From positions 1 to 49,721 of the forward strand of contig SVLP01000018.1 of NCBI GenBank assembly GCA_015067895.1: a stretch of 49,721 nt of DNA, read 5' to 3'. Source of the stretch: Oscillospiraceae bacterium. GTDB taxonomy: Bacteria > Bacillota_A > Clostridia > Oscillospirales > Oscillospiraceae. The notes beneath the pieces are model-generated. The model did not search any database. It worked only from the letters and a program-made list of their open reading frames with translations, and was not told the origin of the DNA. The position numbers and the translations under genes were made by a program. Shown here in pieces: positions 41,247 to 49,721 of the stretch (the stretch's first letter is position 1; each line of letters begins with the position of its first letter).

Positions 41247-44200
41247 ATGAATTTCAAGCGCGTGCTGACGATGCTGCTGGCACTGTGTCTGGTTCTGAAC
41301 ATGGCTGTTCCCGGCGTGTCTGCTCTGACCGCCGGTGCTGACAACCATGTGACCGGCATGGATCCCACTGCATCCGAGAATCCCGCCAAGGGCGAGAAGA
41401 TCGACATCACCACCCTGCGCGACGCTGTTCAGGCTGAGCCTGCGCAGGTCGTATCCAATGGGGAATGGACTGCTGAAAAGGTCGATGTCCCCGAGATTGA
41501 CCTTCTGAAGGCCGAGCTGCCCCAGGGCGTCAAGGAGCTGGCCGAAGCCGCCGAGCTCTACGCAGCTGACGAGGTGGTTCCCGCCTTCATCGTGCTGGAG
41601 GAGAAGCCCCTGGCCGACACCGGCGTGTCCATCATGGCCGTCCCCGCCGACAAGGAGGCCGCCATGCTGGCCCAGCAGAACAAGCTCATCAACACCATCT
41701 CCAACAAGGTGCTGGGCAGCAAGCTGGATGTCCGCTACCAGTTCACCTACCTGACCAACGCTGTCTCCGTCAACGTGCCCTTCGGCAAGCTGGCCGAGAT
41801 CGCCGAGCTGGACGGCGTCAAGACCGTCTTCCTGATGCCCGTCTACGACAAGTGCGTGGTTTCCGATCCCAAGACCGCCACCGCCGGTGAGATGATCGGC
41901 GTGCCCAGCGTCTGGACGGATCTGGGCTTCTCCGGCGAGGGCATGAAGATCGCCATCGTCGATACCGGTCTGGATCTTGACCATCCCTCCTTCGCCGCTG
42001 CCCCCGCCCTGACCGAGGACAGCCTGACCGTGGCGGACATCGAGGCCGTTCTGCCCAAGCTGAACGCCTCCGCCCTGTATCCCGCCGCCACCGCCGAGGC
42101 CCTGTACCAGAGCGAGAAGGTTCCCTTCGCCTTCAACTACGTCGATGAGAACCTGAAGGCCAGTCACGACTATGACCAGCAGGGCGACCACGGCTCCCAC
42201 GTTGCCGGTATCGCCGCCGCCAATGCCTGCGAGGGCACCACCGTTGTCGGTGTGGCTCCCGACGCCCAGGTCGTGGTCATGAAGGTCTTCGGTGCCAACG
42301 GCGGCGCCTACCAGGATGACCTGATGGCCGCCATCGAGGACGCCCTGCTGCTGGATGTGGACGTCATCAACATGTCCCTGGGTGCCACCTCCGGCTTCTC
42401 CTCCGAGGATCCCGAGCTGGACGCCATCTACGGACGCGTGGAGTACTTTGACACCATCCTGGCCATTTCCGCAGGCAACGAGACCAACAGCCCCTACGGC
42501 AACATGTGGGGCACCGATCTGAGCCTGACCCAGCATCCCGACACCGGCGTCGTCGGCTCCCCCTCCACCTGGGGCGGTGCCATTTCCGTCGCCTCTGCCG
42601 AGAACGAGTACGTCTACTCCACCTACTTCTCCGTGGGTGAGAACGACTACGGCTACACCGACGCTCTGGGTCTGTACACCGAATTCCGCTCCCTGGCTGG
42701 ACAGGAGCTGGAGTACGTGATGATCCCCGGCCTGGGCGAGGCCGCCGACTTCGAGGGCCTGGATGTGACCGACAAGATCGCCGTCATTTCCCGCGGCTCC
42801 ATCAACTTCTCCCTGAAGCTCTACAACGCTGAGCAGGCCGGTGCCGCCGGTGTCATCATCTACAACAACGAGCCCGGCTCCATCGGTCTGCAGATGACCG
42901 ACGAGGAGGGCAACCTGAACGACGGCATCAGCGGCAACACCCCCTGTGTCTCTGTCTCCCAGGTCACCGGCGCGGCTCTGGCTGCCGCCGAGAACAAGGT
43001 TCTGACTGTTTCTGCCGAGGACGGCCCCGTGCTGAGCCCCGACGGCGGCCAGATGAGCCTGTTCTCCAACTGGGGCGTCACGCCCTCCCTGGAGCTGAAG
43101 CCCGAGATCACCGCCATCGGCGGCAACATGTACTCCTGCTATGACCATGGCATGTACGGCCTGATGTCCGGTACCTCCATGTCCTCTCCCCAGCTGGCCG
43201 GTGTCTCCGCTCTGGTGCTCCAGTACCTGGGCGAGAACTACCCCGACCTGGCCGACGGCGAGGAGCGGGATGTGGCACTGGCTCTGCTGATGTCCACCGC
43301 TGATCCCATCATCTCCAATGTCTCCAATGTGGAGGTCTCCCCCCGCCAGCAGGGCGCAGGTCTGGTCAATGCCGCTGACGCGGTCAACGCCGGTGCCTAC
43401 CTGTCCGTCAAGGGCGAGGAGAAGCCCAAGGCCGAGCTGGGCGACGATCCCGCCAAGACCGGCGTCTACAAATTCGTCTTCGACATCAACAACCTGAGCG
43501 AGGAAGCTCAGACCTACGAGCTGGACTTCACCCTGCTGACCGAGGATGTCGAGGACTACGGCATCGAGTTCATGGCCGGTTACGACCGTGAGCTGACAGG
43601 TGTGGTCTCCTTCTCCCAGGATACCGTCGAGGTCGCCCCCAATGGCTACGCCCGCATCGAGGCCGCCGTCAAGCTGTCCGCCGAGGATCTGGCCTGGATG
43701 GAGGAGCACTACGCCAACGGCATCTATGTCGAGGGCTACGTCTACGCCAGGAACACCTCCGGCTCCGGCATCGACCTGAACCTGCCCTTCCTGGGCTTCT
43801 ACGGTGACTGGACCGCAGCCCCCATCATGGACGAGGGCTTCTGGTATGAAAACGGCTTCTGGGATGCCAGCGCCATGCCCACCGCCAACCAGTATTACCA
43901 CACCGTGTGGACGGATCTGGCCGGTACCGACTGGGTGCTGGGCTTCAACCCCTACACCGGTCTGATGACCGATGCCAACGGCAACGTCTACTATGACGCC
44001 GCCAACAACGTTCTGTCCCCCAACGGCGACGGCGTTCTGGACTACATCCCCGAGATCTACGTCTCCCTGATGCGCAGCGCCAAGACCCTGGACTTCATCT
44101 TCTCCGACGCTGAGACCGGCGAAATTTACTTCCAGTCCTCCGATGTCTACGCCCGCAAGACCACCTTCATGCCCGCCTATGGCCAGATCGTGCCCTACCT

Positions 44201-47200
44201 GTACACCTGGTACCACGAGCCCTGGAACTTCAAGGACGCAAACGGCAAGTATCTGCCCAACGATACCAAGCTGAACCTGACCATCGCTGCCACCGGCGAC
44301 TATGACGTCCATACCGAGGATCTGACCGGCGACAGCATCGTCATCCCCATCACCATCGACACCCAGGCTCCCGAGCTGCTGGCCGTCACCCCCGTCACCG
44401 AGGCCGAGGGCAACTACCTGGAGCTGACCATCTCCGAGAACGTGAATCTGGCTGATGTGTTCGTCATGAATCCCACCAACACCCGGATCCTGGCGGAGAA
44501 TCCCTTCGCGGAGAATAACGGCGACGGCACCTTCACTGTGAAGCTGGATATCACCGGACTCGGCAGCGAGTTCCTGGTGATCCTGGCTGACTACGGCGCC
44601 AACGAGTCCGCTTACACCGTCACCTTCGAGGGCGACGACAACCTGCCCGAGCTGACCGAGGGCACCGTCTACGCCTACCGCGTGATGGATGCCAGCTACA
44701 CCGATGACACCCTCTACGGCTGGGTCACCATCGATCCCGAGACCGCCGAGGTCACCACCCTGACCAGCGACTACCTGGAGTACTATGCTCTGACTGCCGC
44801 TGAGTACGCCGGTGGCTATGTCTTCGCCGTGGACGCAGGCTATAACCTGGTGGCCATGGTTCCCGGCCTGTGGAACCGCATCGAGATCTGCAACCTGGGC
44901 TTCAGCGTTGCCGACATGACCTTCGATGCCACCACCAATACCATGTACATGGTGGGCAAGGTGGACTACCAGAATATGCTGATGAAGCTGGATCTGCTGA
45001 CCGGTGACGTTGAGCATGTCTGCGACTTCAACCACGGCCAGGTCTATGCCATCGAGGCCACCGCCAACGGCGATCTGTACGCCATCCAGAGTGCCTCCGC
45101 CCGACTGTTCAAGATGAACTGGGAGACCATGGAGCTGGAGGCCGTCATGGAGTTCAACGACTATGAGTACCCCTACTACAGCCAGTCCATGACCTATGAT
45201 GCCGCCAACAACTGCCTGTACTGGGCCTACTGCACCTACAAGAGCGAGGGTCACGCCCTGTACACCATCGATCTGGACACCCTGACCTACACCAAGGTCG
45301 ATTTCGCCAACATGTCCGAGTATGTGGGCCTGCTGATGATCGACGACGGTGTTTCCGTCCCTGCCTGCGACGGCGTTGACTGCCCCTCCGAGCAGTTTAC
45401 CGACGTTCAGATCCCCAGCTGGTACCATGAGGGCGTGGATTATGTGGTCGGCGAGGGCATCATGAACGGCACCTCCGAGACCACCTTCTCTCCCGCACTG
45501 ACCACCAACCGCGCCATGGTCATCACCACCCTGTACCGCATGGCCGGTGAGCCTGCCGTCACCGGCGGCCACGCCTTCGCCGATGTTCAGGCTGGCTCCT
45601 TCTATGAGGATGCCGTGATCTGGGGTGTGGAGAACGCCATCGTCAACGGCAAGTCTGCCGATTCCTTCGCTCCCGCCGACGCCGTCACCCGCCAGGAGCT
45701 GGTCACCTTCCTGTACCGCTTTGCCAAGTATATGGGTGTCGATGTCACCGCCCGCTATGACTCCCTGGCTTCCTTCGTGGATGCCGACACCACCGCCGCC
45801 TACGCTGTGGTTCCCATGAAGTGGGCTGTGGGTACCGGTCTCATCGCCGGTATGGACGAGACGCACCTGGCTCCCATGGCTCTGAGCAACCGCGCCCAGC
45901 TGGCCGTGATCCTGATGCGTCTGTCCACCGAGATCCTGGGCGGCTACCACCTGCCCAAGGGCGAGCTGGCCGGTCTGAAGATCGCGCCCGAGAGCATCCT
46001 GCTGCCCATCGGCGGCACCGAGGCTCTGACCGTCACCCCCGATCCCTGGAACGCCGACCTGGGCGAGGTCGCCTTCGCCTCCACCGATGAGACCGTGGCC
46101 ACCGTCACTGCCGACGGCACTGTCGTGGGCGTCTCCGGCGGCGTTTGTGAGATCGTTGCCGTCTGCGGCGATCTGACCGCCTCTGTGCCCGTCCGCATCG
46201 TGGACGTCAAGGGCACCGTCAATGCCTACAACTACTTCTCCAGCTCCCTGGAGTACGGCCCCTGGATCACCCTGGATCTGAGCGATCTGTCCACCGTGAC
46301 CTACGGTGAGCTGTCTCCCGTGGACTTCATCGCCGCTGACTACAACGGCCATGAGGACGTGATCTACGGCTACGATGCCAACTACACCTTCTACGCCTGG
46401 GATCAGAAGACCGGTGACGTTCAGGTCATCGGCTCCGCCGGTAACTCCATCCAGGTCACCGATCTGGCCTACGACTACACCAGCGGCATCCTGTACGCCG
46501 TGGGCGTGGACACCAGCACCTACGTGGGCAACCTGTACCAGGTGGATGTCCGCACCGGCAAGCTGCTGAACGCCGCCATGAGCTCCGGATACCTGGCCTA
46601 CTTCGGTCTGGCCATCGACATGGAGGGCAACATCTACGTTCTGGACTCCGAGTCCAAGCTCTACCGTGTCACGGTCGAGACCGGTATGGACTGGATGACC
46701 GGCGAAATGACCTCCTACGCCATGGAGGAGCTGATCCTGGAGACCGGCTTCGGCGGTCTGAACTATACCCAGTCCATGTGCTACGACCACAACAACGACC
46801 AGATCATCTGGGCCGCCTGCGGTGCCTACTCCACCATCTACTGGATGGATCCTGCCACCGGTGACTACCTGGATCTGGGTGCTCCCGCCGGTGACACCTT
46901 CTTCGAGTTCATGGGCATGCACGTCGTTCCCGACGTGATCCCCGAGCTGCCCGTTGTCGCGCTGGAGACCGCCGACCTGGCCGACTCCCTGGTGGTCATG
47001 ACCGGCGGCAGCAAGGCTGCGCCCCTGAGCATCTACCCCCTGAACGCCACCATCGAGTCCATTTCCTGGAGCTCCGCTGACGAGTCCATCGCCACCGTCG
47101 ATCAGAACGGCACCGTCACCGGTGTCTCCATGGGCAAGACCACCGTCACCGTGGAGATCACCGTGGGTGAGGAGGTCATCTCCGACACCATGGCCGTCTC

Positions 47201-49034
47201 CGTCATGGACTCCGCCGACAACATCTACGCCTTCATCCTGTCCGACTTCGCCACCATGGGCGGCAACGCCTGGGCCGAGGTCTTCGACACCGCCCCCGAG
47301 ACTCCCAACTACCTGATGGGCACCGACTGGACCATCGAGGCCGCTGAGTACTACGATGGCTACATCTATGCCTACGGCTATGATTCCTACAGCTGGGAGG
47401 ACACCAGCCGTTACCTGTTCACCATCGATCCCGAGACCTTCGAGATCGTGGAGACCGTCAACTCCGGCATGGAGCTGTTCGTCTACGACATGTCCTTCGA
47501 CTACTCCACCGGCACCATGTATGCCCTGGCCAGCTACAACAACGACGGCGGTGCCGACCTGTACATGGTCGATCTGAACACCGGCAAGCTGATCCTGTCC
47601 CAGACCATGGACAAGTTCTTCATGGCCATCGCCTTCGACGAGGAGGGCACCCTGTACGCCGTCTCCGAGTCTGAGATGTACGAGGATCCCTTCACCTGGG
47701 AGGTCGTCACCTCCAACGCAGGTCTGTACACCATCGATCCTGCCACCGGCGTGTATGAGCTGGTTGGTGACACCGGTCTGAACAACAACATGTACACCTC
47801 CATGGCCTTCGACTTCGACACCGGCAACCTGTATTGGAACACCTGCTACCGTGCTGACTTCTGGAGCCCTGCTGAGGCAAAGTTCTGCGTGATCGATCCC
47901 GAGACCGGTGCTGCCACCGATCTGGGCTTCCTGGGAGCCGCCGGCTCCCAGATCTCCGCACTGCTGACCATCGCCGACGAGTATCCCGAGGCTCCCGAGC
48001 CCAGCCTGAGCAGCATCGTCATCGACGAGAAGCTCCATGTCCTGGCTGTGGGTGACACCGCCGCCGTCAATCCCATCCTGATCCACCCCTCCTGCACCGC
48101 TGAGGTGACCTACACCTCCTCCGACGAGGCCGTGGCTACCGTGGATGAGAATGGTACCATTACCGCCGTGGCTCCCGGCTCCGCCGAGATCACCGCCACC
48201 GCCACCGCAAACGGTGTCACCGTCTCCGATACCACCCGCGTTGCGGTCTTCGCCGCCGATGCCAGCCTGATGGCCTTCGAGAACAAGACCAACACCTGGA
48301 GCACCATCGGCCGCATGGATCACTCCGTGGTCGAGTCCGCCTCCGCCGAGCAGACTCCCGTGCTGGCTGCCGCCTATGTGGGCGACACCATCTACGGCTA
48401 CGATGCCGAGCACAACTTCTTCAAGGTCGAGGGTGAGGACTTCACCCGTACCGTCATCGGCACCACCGGCCTGGAGCTGGGCCCCATCGGTGAGATCGGC
48501 GTGGACTATCTGGACTTCCGCGGCATGGCCTACGACGCAGCGGGCGACCGTCTGCTGGTTCTGGCCACCAAGTGCTGCCCCCAGGATGGCTGGATCGACG
48601 AGTACCTGGGCGGCTCCACCGTCTACGAGGTCGACCTGACCACCGGTAACCTGACCGCCATCGTTTCCCTGAGCGAGGATGTCTACAATGTCCGTGGTCT
48701 GGCTGTGGACGGCGAGGGCAATGTCTACGTCTACTCCGCCTTCGATGACTACTTCTCCGTCGTCGACCTGGAGAGCGGCGCCTGCACCCACAAGTGCAGT
48801 CTCCAGTCCCTGGGCATCTACGCTTCCTCCGAGCACAACATGCCCATGGCCTACGATGCCGCCACCGGCCTGATCTACTGCCTGTTCACCAGCAACGGCT
48901 CCTTCCACCAGATGCTGTCCTTCAACCCTGCCACCGCGCAGGTCAAGCAGCTGGGCGAGGTCGGTACCGTTGAGTACAATCCCGACACCTGGCTGAACGA
49001 GGGCCCCACCTTCTCCGCACTGCTCATCAAGTAA
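41247..49034 (+). CDS. Giant S8 subtilisin with internal SLH repeats and propeller/Ig-like modules
   Basis: 2,595-residue secreted protease. Signal peptide (about 1-27), propeptide, then an S8 domain with catalytic D239 (VDTGLD), H315 (DHGSHVAG) and S644 (GTSMSS) and a PA insertion (EQAGAAGVIIYNN). An Fn3-like C5a-peptidase-type domain follows. From about 1132 to 1368 is a beta-propeller-like segment (short repeats such as DLYAIQS, NNCLYWAY). Three SLH repeats lie at about 1382-1564, in the middle rather than at an end. The C-terminal 1,000 residues alternate Ig-like Big_2 domains (about 1575-1652, 1902-1990, 2252-2335) with propeller-like modules (about 1654-1895, 1991-2249, 2339-2595). Start at the ATG at 41247 behind AAAGGAGG. 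It likely stays on the S-layer; the substrate is unknown. Confidence 0.9.
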   Translation: MNFKRVLTMLLALCLVLNMAVPGVSALTAGADNHVTGMDPTASENPAKGEKIDITTLRDAVQAEPAQVVSNGEWTAEKVDVPEIDLLKAELPQGVKELAEAAELYAADEVVPAFIVLEEKPLADTGVSIMAVPADKEAAMLAQQNKLINTISNKVLGSKLDVRYQFTYLTNAVSVNVPFGKLAEIAELDGVKTVFLMPVYDKCVVSDPKTATAGEMIGVPSVWTDLGFSGEGMKIAIVDTGLDLDHPSFAAAPALTEDSLTVADIEAVLPKLNASALYPAATAEALYQSEKVPFAFNYVDENLKASHDYDQQGDHGSHVAGIAAANACEGTTVVGVAPDAQVVVMKVFGANGGAYQDDLMAAIEDALLLDVDVINMSLGATSGFSSEDPELDAIYGRVEYFDTILAISAGNETNSPYGNMWGTDLSLTQHPDTGVVGSPSTWGGAISVASAENEYVYSTYFSVGENDYGYTDALGLYTEFRSLAGQELEYVMIPGLGEAADFEGLDVTDKIAVISRGSINFSLKLYNAEQAGAAGVIIYNNEPGSIGLQMTDEEGNLNDGISGNTPCVSVSQVTGAALAAAENKVLTVSAEDGPVLSPDGGQMSLFSNWGVTPSLELKPEITAIGGNMYSCYDHGMYGLMSGTSMSSPQLAGVSALVLQYLGENYPDLADGEERDVALALLMSTADPIISNVSNVEVSPRQQGAGLVNAADAVNAGAYLSVKGEEKPKAELGDDPAKTGVYKFVFDINNLSEEAQTYELDFTLLTEDVEDYGIEFMAGYDRELTGVVSFSQDTVEVAPNGYARIEAAVKLSAEDLAWMEEHYANGIYVEGYVYARNTSGSGIDLNLPFLGFYGDWTAAPIMDEGFWYENGFWDASAMPTANQYYHTVWTDLAGTDWVLGFNPYTGLMTDANGNVYYDAANNVLSPNGDGVLDYIPEIYVSLMRSAKTLDFIFSDAETGEIYFQSSDVYARKTTFMPAYGQIVPYLYTWYHEPWNFKDANGKYLPNDTKLNLTIAATGDYDVHTEDLTGDSIVIPITIDTQAPELLAVTPVTEAEGNYLELTISENVNLADVFVMNPTNTRILAENPFAENNGDGTFTVKLDITGLGSEFLVILADYGANESAYTVTFEGDDNLPELTEGTVYAYRVMDASYTDDTLYGWVTIDPETAEVTTLTSDYLEYYALTAAEYAGGYVFAVDAGYNLVAMVPGLWNRIEICNLGFSVADMTFDATTNTMYMVGKVDYQNMLMKLDLLTGDVEHVCDFNHGQVYAIEATANGDLYAIQSASARLFKMNWETMELEAVMEFNDYEYPYYSQSMTYDAANNCLYWAYCTYKSEGHALYTIDLDTLTYTKVDFANMSEYVGLLMIDDGVSVPACDGVDCPSEQFTDVQIPSWYHEGVDYVVGEGIMNGTSETTFSPALTTNRAMVITTLYRMAGEPAVTGGHAFADVQAGSFYEDAVIWGVENAIVNGKSADSFAPADAVTRQELVTFLYRFAKYMGVDVTARYDSLASFVDADTTAAYAVVPMKWAVGTGLIAGMDETHLAPMALSNRAQLAVILMRLSTEILGGYHLPKGELAGLKIAPESILLPIGGTEALTVTPDPWNADLGEVAFASTDETVATVTADGTVVGVSGGVCEIVAVCGDLTASVPVRIVDVKGTVNAYNYFSSSLEYGPWITLDLSDLSTVTYGELSPVDFIAADYNGHEDVIYGYDANYTFYAWDQKTGDVQVIGSAGNSIQVTDLAYDYTSGILYAVGVDTSTYVGNLYQVDVRTGKLLNAAMSSGYLAYFGLAIDMEGNIYVLDSESKLYRVTVETGMDWMTGEMTSYAMEELILETGFGGLNYTQSMCYDHNNDQIIWAACGAYSTIYWMDPATGDYLDLGAPAGDTFFEFMGMHVVPDVIPELPVVALETADLADSLVVMTGGSKAAPLSIYPLNATIESISWSSADESIATVDQNGTVTGVSMGKTTVTVEITVGEEVISDTMAVSVMDSADNIYAFILSDFATMGGNAWAEVFDTAPETPNYLMGTDWTIEAAEYYDGYIYAYGYDSYSWEDTSRYLFTIDPETFEIVETVNSGMELFVYDMSFDYSTGTMYALASYNNDGGADLYMVDLNTGKLILSQTMDKFFMAIAFDEEGTLYAVSESEMYEDPFTWEVVTSNAGLYTIDPATGVYELVGDTGLNNNMYTSMAFDFDTGNLYWNTCYRADFWSPAEAKFCVIDPETGAATDLGFLGAAGSQISALLTIADEYPEAPEPSLSSIVIDEKLHVLAVGDTAAVNPILIHPSCTAEVTYTSSDEAVATVDENGTITAVAPGSAEITATATANGVTVSDTTRVAVFAADASLMAFENKTNTWSTIGRMDHSVVESASAEQTPVLAAAYVGDTIYGYDAEHNFFKVEGEDFTRTVIGTTGLELGPIGEIGVDYLDFRGMAYDAAGDRLLVLATKCCPQDGWIDEYLGGSTVYEVDLTTGNLTAIVSLSEDVYNVRGLAVDGEGNVYVYSAFDDYFSVVDLESGACTHKCSLQSLGIYASSEHNMPMAYDAATGLIYCLFTSNGSFHQMLSFNPATAQVKQLGEVGTVEYNPDTWLNEGPTFSALLIK

Positions 49035-49050
49035 TCCATCCATGACTCCT

Positions 49051-49082
49051 TTGCCCCCCTGCGAAAGCAGGGGGGCAATTTT
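49051..49082 (+). terminator. Subtilisin terminator
   Basis: 12-bp stem TTGCCCCCCTGC/GCAGGGGGGCAA with GAAA tetraloop, followed by TTTT. Confidence 0.9.
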
Positions 49083-49084
49083 GG

Positions 49085-49113
49085 TTGACAGGGTTCCCGC
49101 AATGGGGTAAAAT
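49085..49113 (+). promoter_or_regulatory. Promoter of the peptide deformylase gene
   Basis: Perfect TTGACA (49085-49090), 17-bp spacer, TAAAAT (49108-49113), starting right behind the previous terminator. Confidence 0.8.
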
Positions 49114-49138
49114 AGCGAAAAAACAAGGAGGTATGGAT

Positions 49139-49552
49139 ATGGTACGAGAGCTGATGCACGATCCGCTGTTCCTGGCCCGGAAGGCGCGGCCAGCGGAGCT
49201 TGGGGACATCCCCATCGCAAACGACCTGCTGGAGACATTGCTTGCCCACCGGGACACCTGCGTGGGCATGGCGGCCAATATGATCGGCCAGGCGGTGGCC
49301 ATCATCGCCTTTTTTGACGGCAGCACCCCCATGGTCATGTATAACCCCGAGATCCTGAAGGGTGAGAACCCCTACGAGACCGAGGAGGGCTGCCTGAGCC
49401 TGCTGGGCGGCCCGAGGAAGACGAAGCGGTTTGAGAAGATCAAAGTCCGCTGGCAGAACGAGAACTTCCAGACCCGCATCAAAACCTTCACCGGCTGGAC
49501 GGCTCAGATCATCCAGCACGAGGTGGATCATTGTCATGGGGTGCTGATCTGA
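49139..49552 (+). CDS. def: Divergent peptide deformylase
   Basis: 137 residues, at the short end for the family. Metal-binding motifs are intact: C85 in EEGCLSL and H127, E128, H131 in QHEVDH. Motif 1 reads CVGMAANMIGQ, where the canonical GxGxAAxQ would place a Gln; here that place is Met48. Deformylases remove the formyl group from nascent chains. This one may be a genuine variant enzyme or a second, specialised copy. The ATG at 49139 is seven bases after AAGGAGG; the ATG at 49133 would touch it. Confidence 0.85.
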   Translation: MVRELMHDPLFLARKARPAELGDIPIANDLLETLLAHRDTCVGMAANMIGQAVAIIAFFDGSTPMVMYNPEILKGENPYETEEGCLSLLGGPRKTKRFEKIKVRWQNENFQTRIKTFTGWTAQIIQHEVDHCHGVLI

Positions 49553-49573
49553 AAAGAACGGGAAAATACGAAA

Positions 49574-49597
49574 AGAGGCACCGATAACGGTGCCTCT
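49574..49597 (-). terminator. Hairpin downstream of def, terminator-like on the minus strand
   Basis: Perfect 10-bp stem AGAGGCACCG/CGGTGCCTCT with ATAA loop. A T-run follows only on the minus strand, so it may stop antisense transcription; on the plus strand it may only protect the mRNA end. Confidence 0.5.
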
Positions 49598-49618
49598 CAG
49601 CTTGTCAAAGAACTATCC

Positions 49619-49661
49619 AAACGCCCCCGTTTCGTGTATACTAGACGAAACGGGGGTGTTT
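49619..49661 (+). promoter_or_regulatory. 16-bp inverted repeat with a -10 in its loop
   Basis: Arms at 49619-49634 and 49646-49661 match at 15 of 16 positions (AAACGCCCCCGTTTCG). The 11-nt centre contains TATACT, and the right arm carries GGGGGTG, a possible ribosome binding site, followed by T5 and an ATG. It could be a terminator for def, an operator over a promoter, or both. Confidence 0.45.
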
Positions 49662-49663
49662 TT

Positions 49664-49721
49664 ATGGAAGCATGGAAAAACAACGCACGGCGGGAGCCGG
49701 TAATCATAGACTTGGATACGC
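49664..49721 (+). CDS. Start of an unidentified gene (cut by the window end)
   Basis: An open frame begins at the ATG at 49664, five bases after GGGGGTG, and reads MEAWKNNARREPVIIDLDT before the window ends. Too short to identify. Confidence 0.4.
   Translation, partial: MEAWKNNARREPVIIDLDT

Noticed and set aside
41181..49238. Minus-strand open frame of about 2,685 codons opposite the subtilisin gene, the longest frame in the window
   Set aside because: Its length reflects codon bias of the real gene. The translation has no domains or signal peptide, and its end runs over the subtilisin leader.

Overview
The window looks like chromosome of a GC-rich Bacillota bacterium of the class Clostridia, most likely a gut Oscillospiraceae or close relative. 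The support is: S-layer-homology (SLH) anchored host-glycan enzymes, a perfect CIRCE/HrcA operator, an FMN riboswitch in front of ribU, AGGAGG-type ribosome binding sites throughout, an FtsEX plus M23 plus S41 division cluster, and hairpins with U-tracts at most operon ends. The genus cannot be fixed from sequence alone.

Layout. 1-11,005 (minus): two giant secreted, SLH-anchored glycosidases, a GH95-type fucosidase (its 3' end lies outside the window) and a clan GH-D (GH27/GH36-like) enzyme. They share an almost duplicated C-terminal cassette (F5/8C domain, five Cys-rich repeats, SLH). 11,225-14,610: a decayed mobile region with an orphan terminator, a broken sulfite-reductase/XRE chimera, a small Cys-rich protein, an excisionase-like protein and a tyrosine integrase carrying an internal helix-turn-helix, abutting the 3' end of an initiator tRNA-fMet gene. 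14,739-20,319: M3 oligopeptidase, sbcD and sbcC, translationally coupled. 20,461-23,469: an operon of membrane protein, tiny XRE regulator and two paralogous lipoproteins behind three 20-bp operator-like repeats. 23,550-27,030 (minus): argS, flanked by short tandem repeats, and an ABC-F protein with one degenerate ATP site. 27,222-29,902: CIRCE-controlled htpG and a membrane protein. 29,936-32,628: ribU with FMN riboswitch and attenuator, a SLOG protein, a DUF4830-like protein and an RsuA-type pseudouridine synthase. 32,821-38,322: a PucR/CdaR-type regulator, ftsE, ftsX, a coiled-coil M23 hydrolase and an S41 protease, which together form a cell-wall/division module. 38,406-40,934: greA, lysS and a tail-anchored RX4H protein. 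41,247-49,034: a 2,595-residue subtilisin with SLH repeats in its middle and several beta-propeller-like/Ig-like modules. 49,139-49,721: a divergent peptide deformylase and the start of another gene.

How the genes work together. The left arm is surface glycan degradation: alpha-1,2-fucose removal plus a GH-D exo-glycosidase, with carbohydrate-binding discoidin domains and S-layer anchoring. That fits mucin or blood-group glycans, but the specificity is inference. The centre and right are mostly housekeeping (DNA repair, aminoacylation, heat shock, division, transcription elongation). The least conventional loci are the operator-array/lipoprotein operon (20.4-23.5 kb), the mobile remnant at tRNA-fMet, the asymmetric ABC-F and the giant subtilisin.
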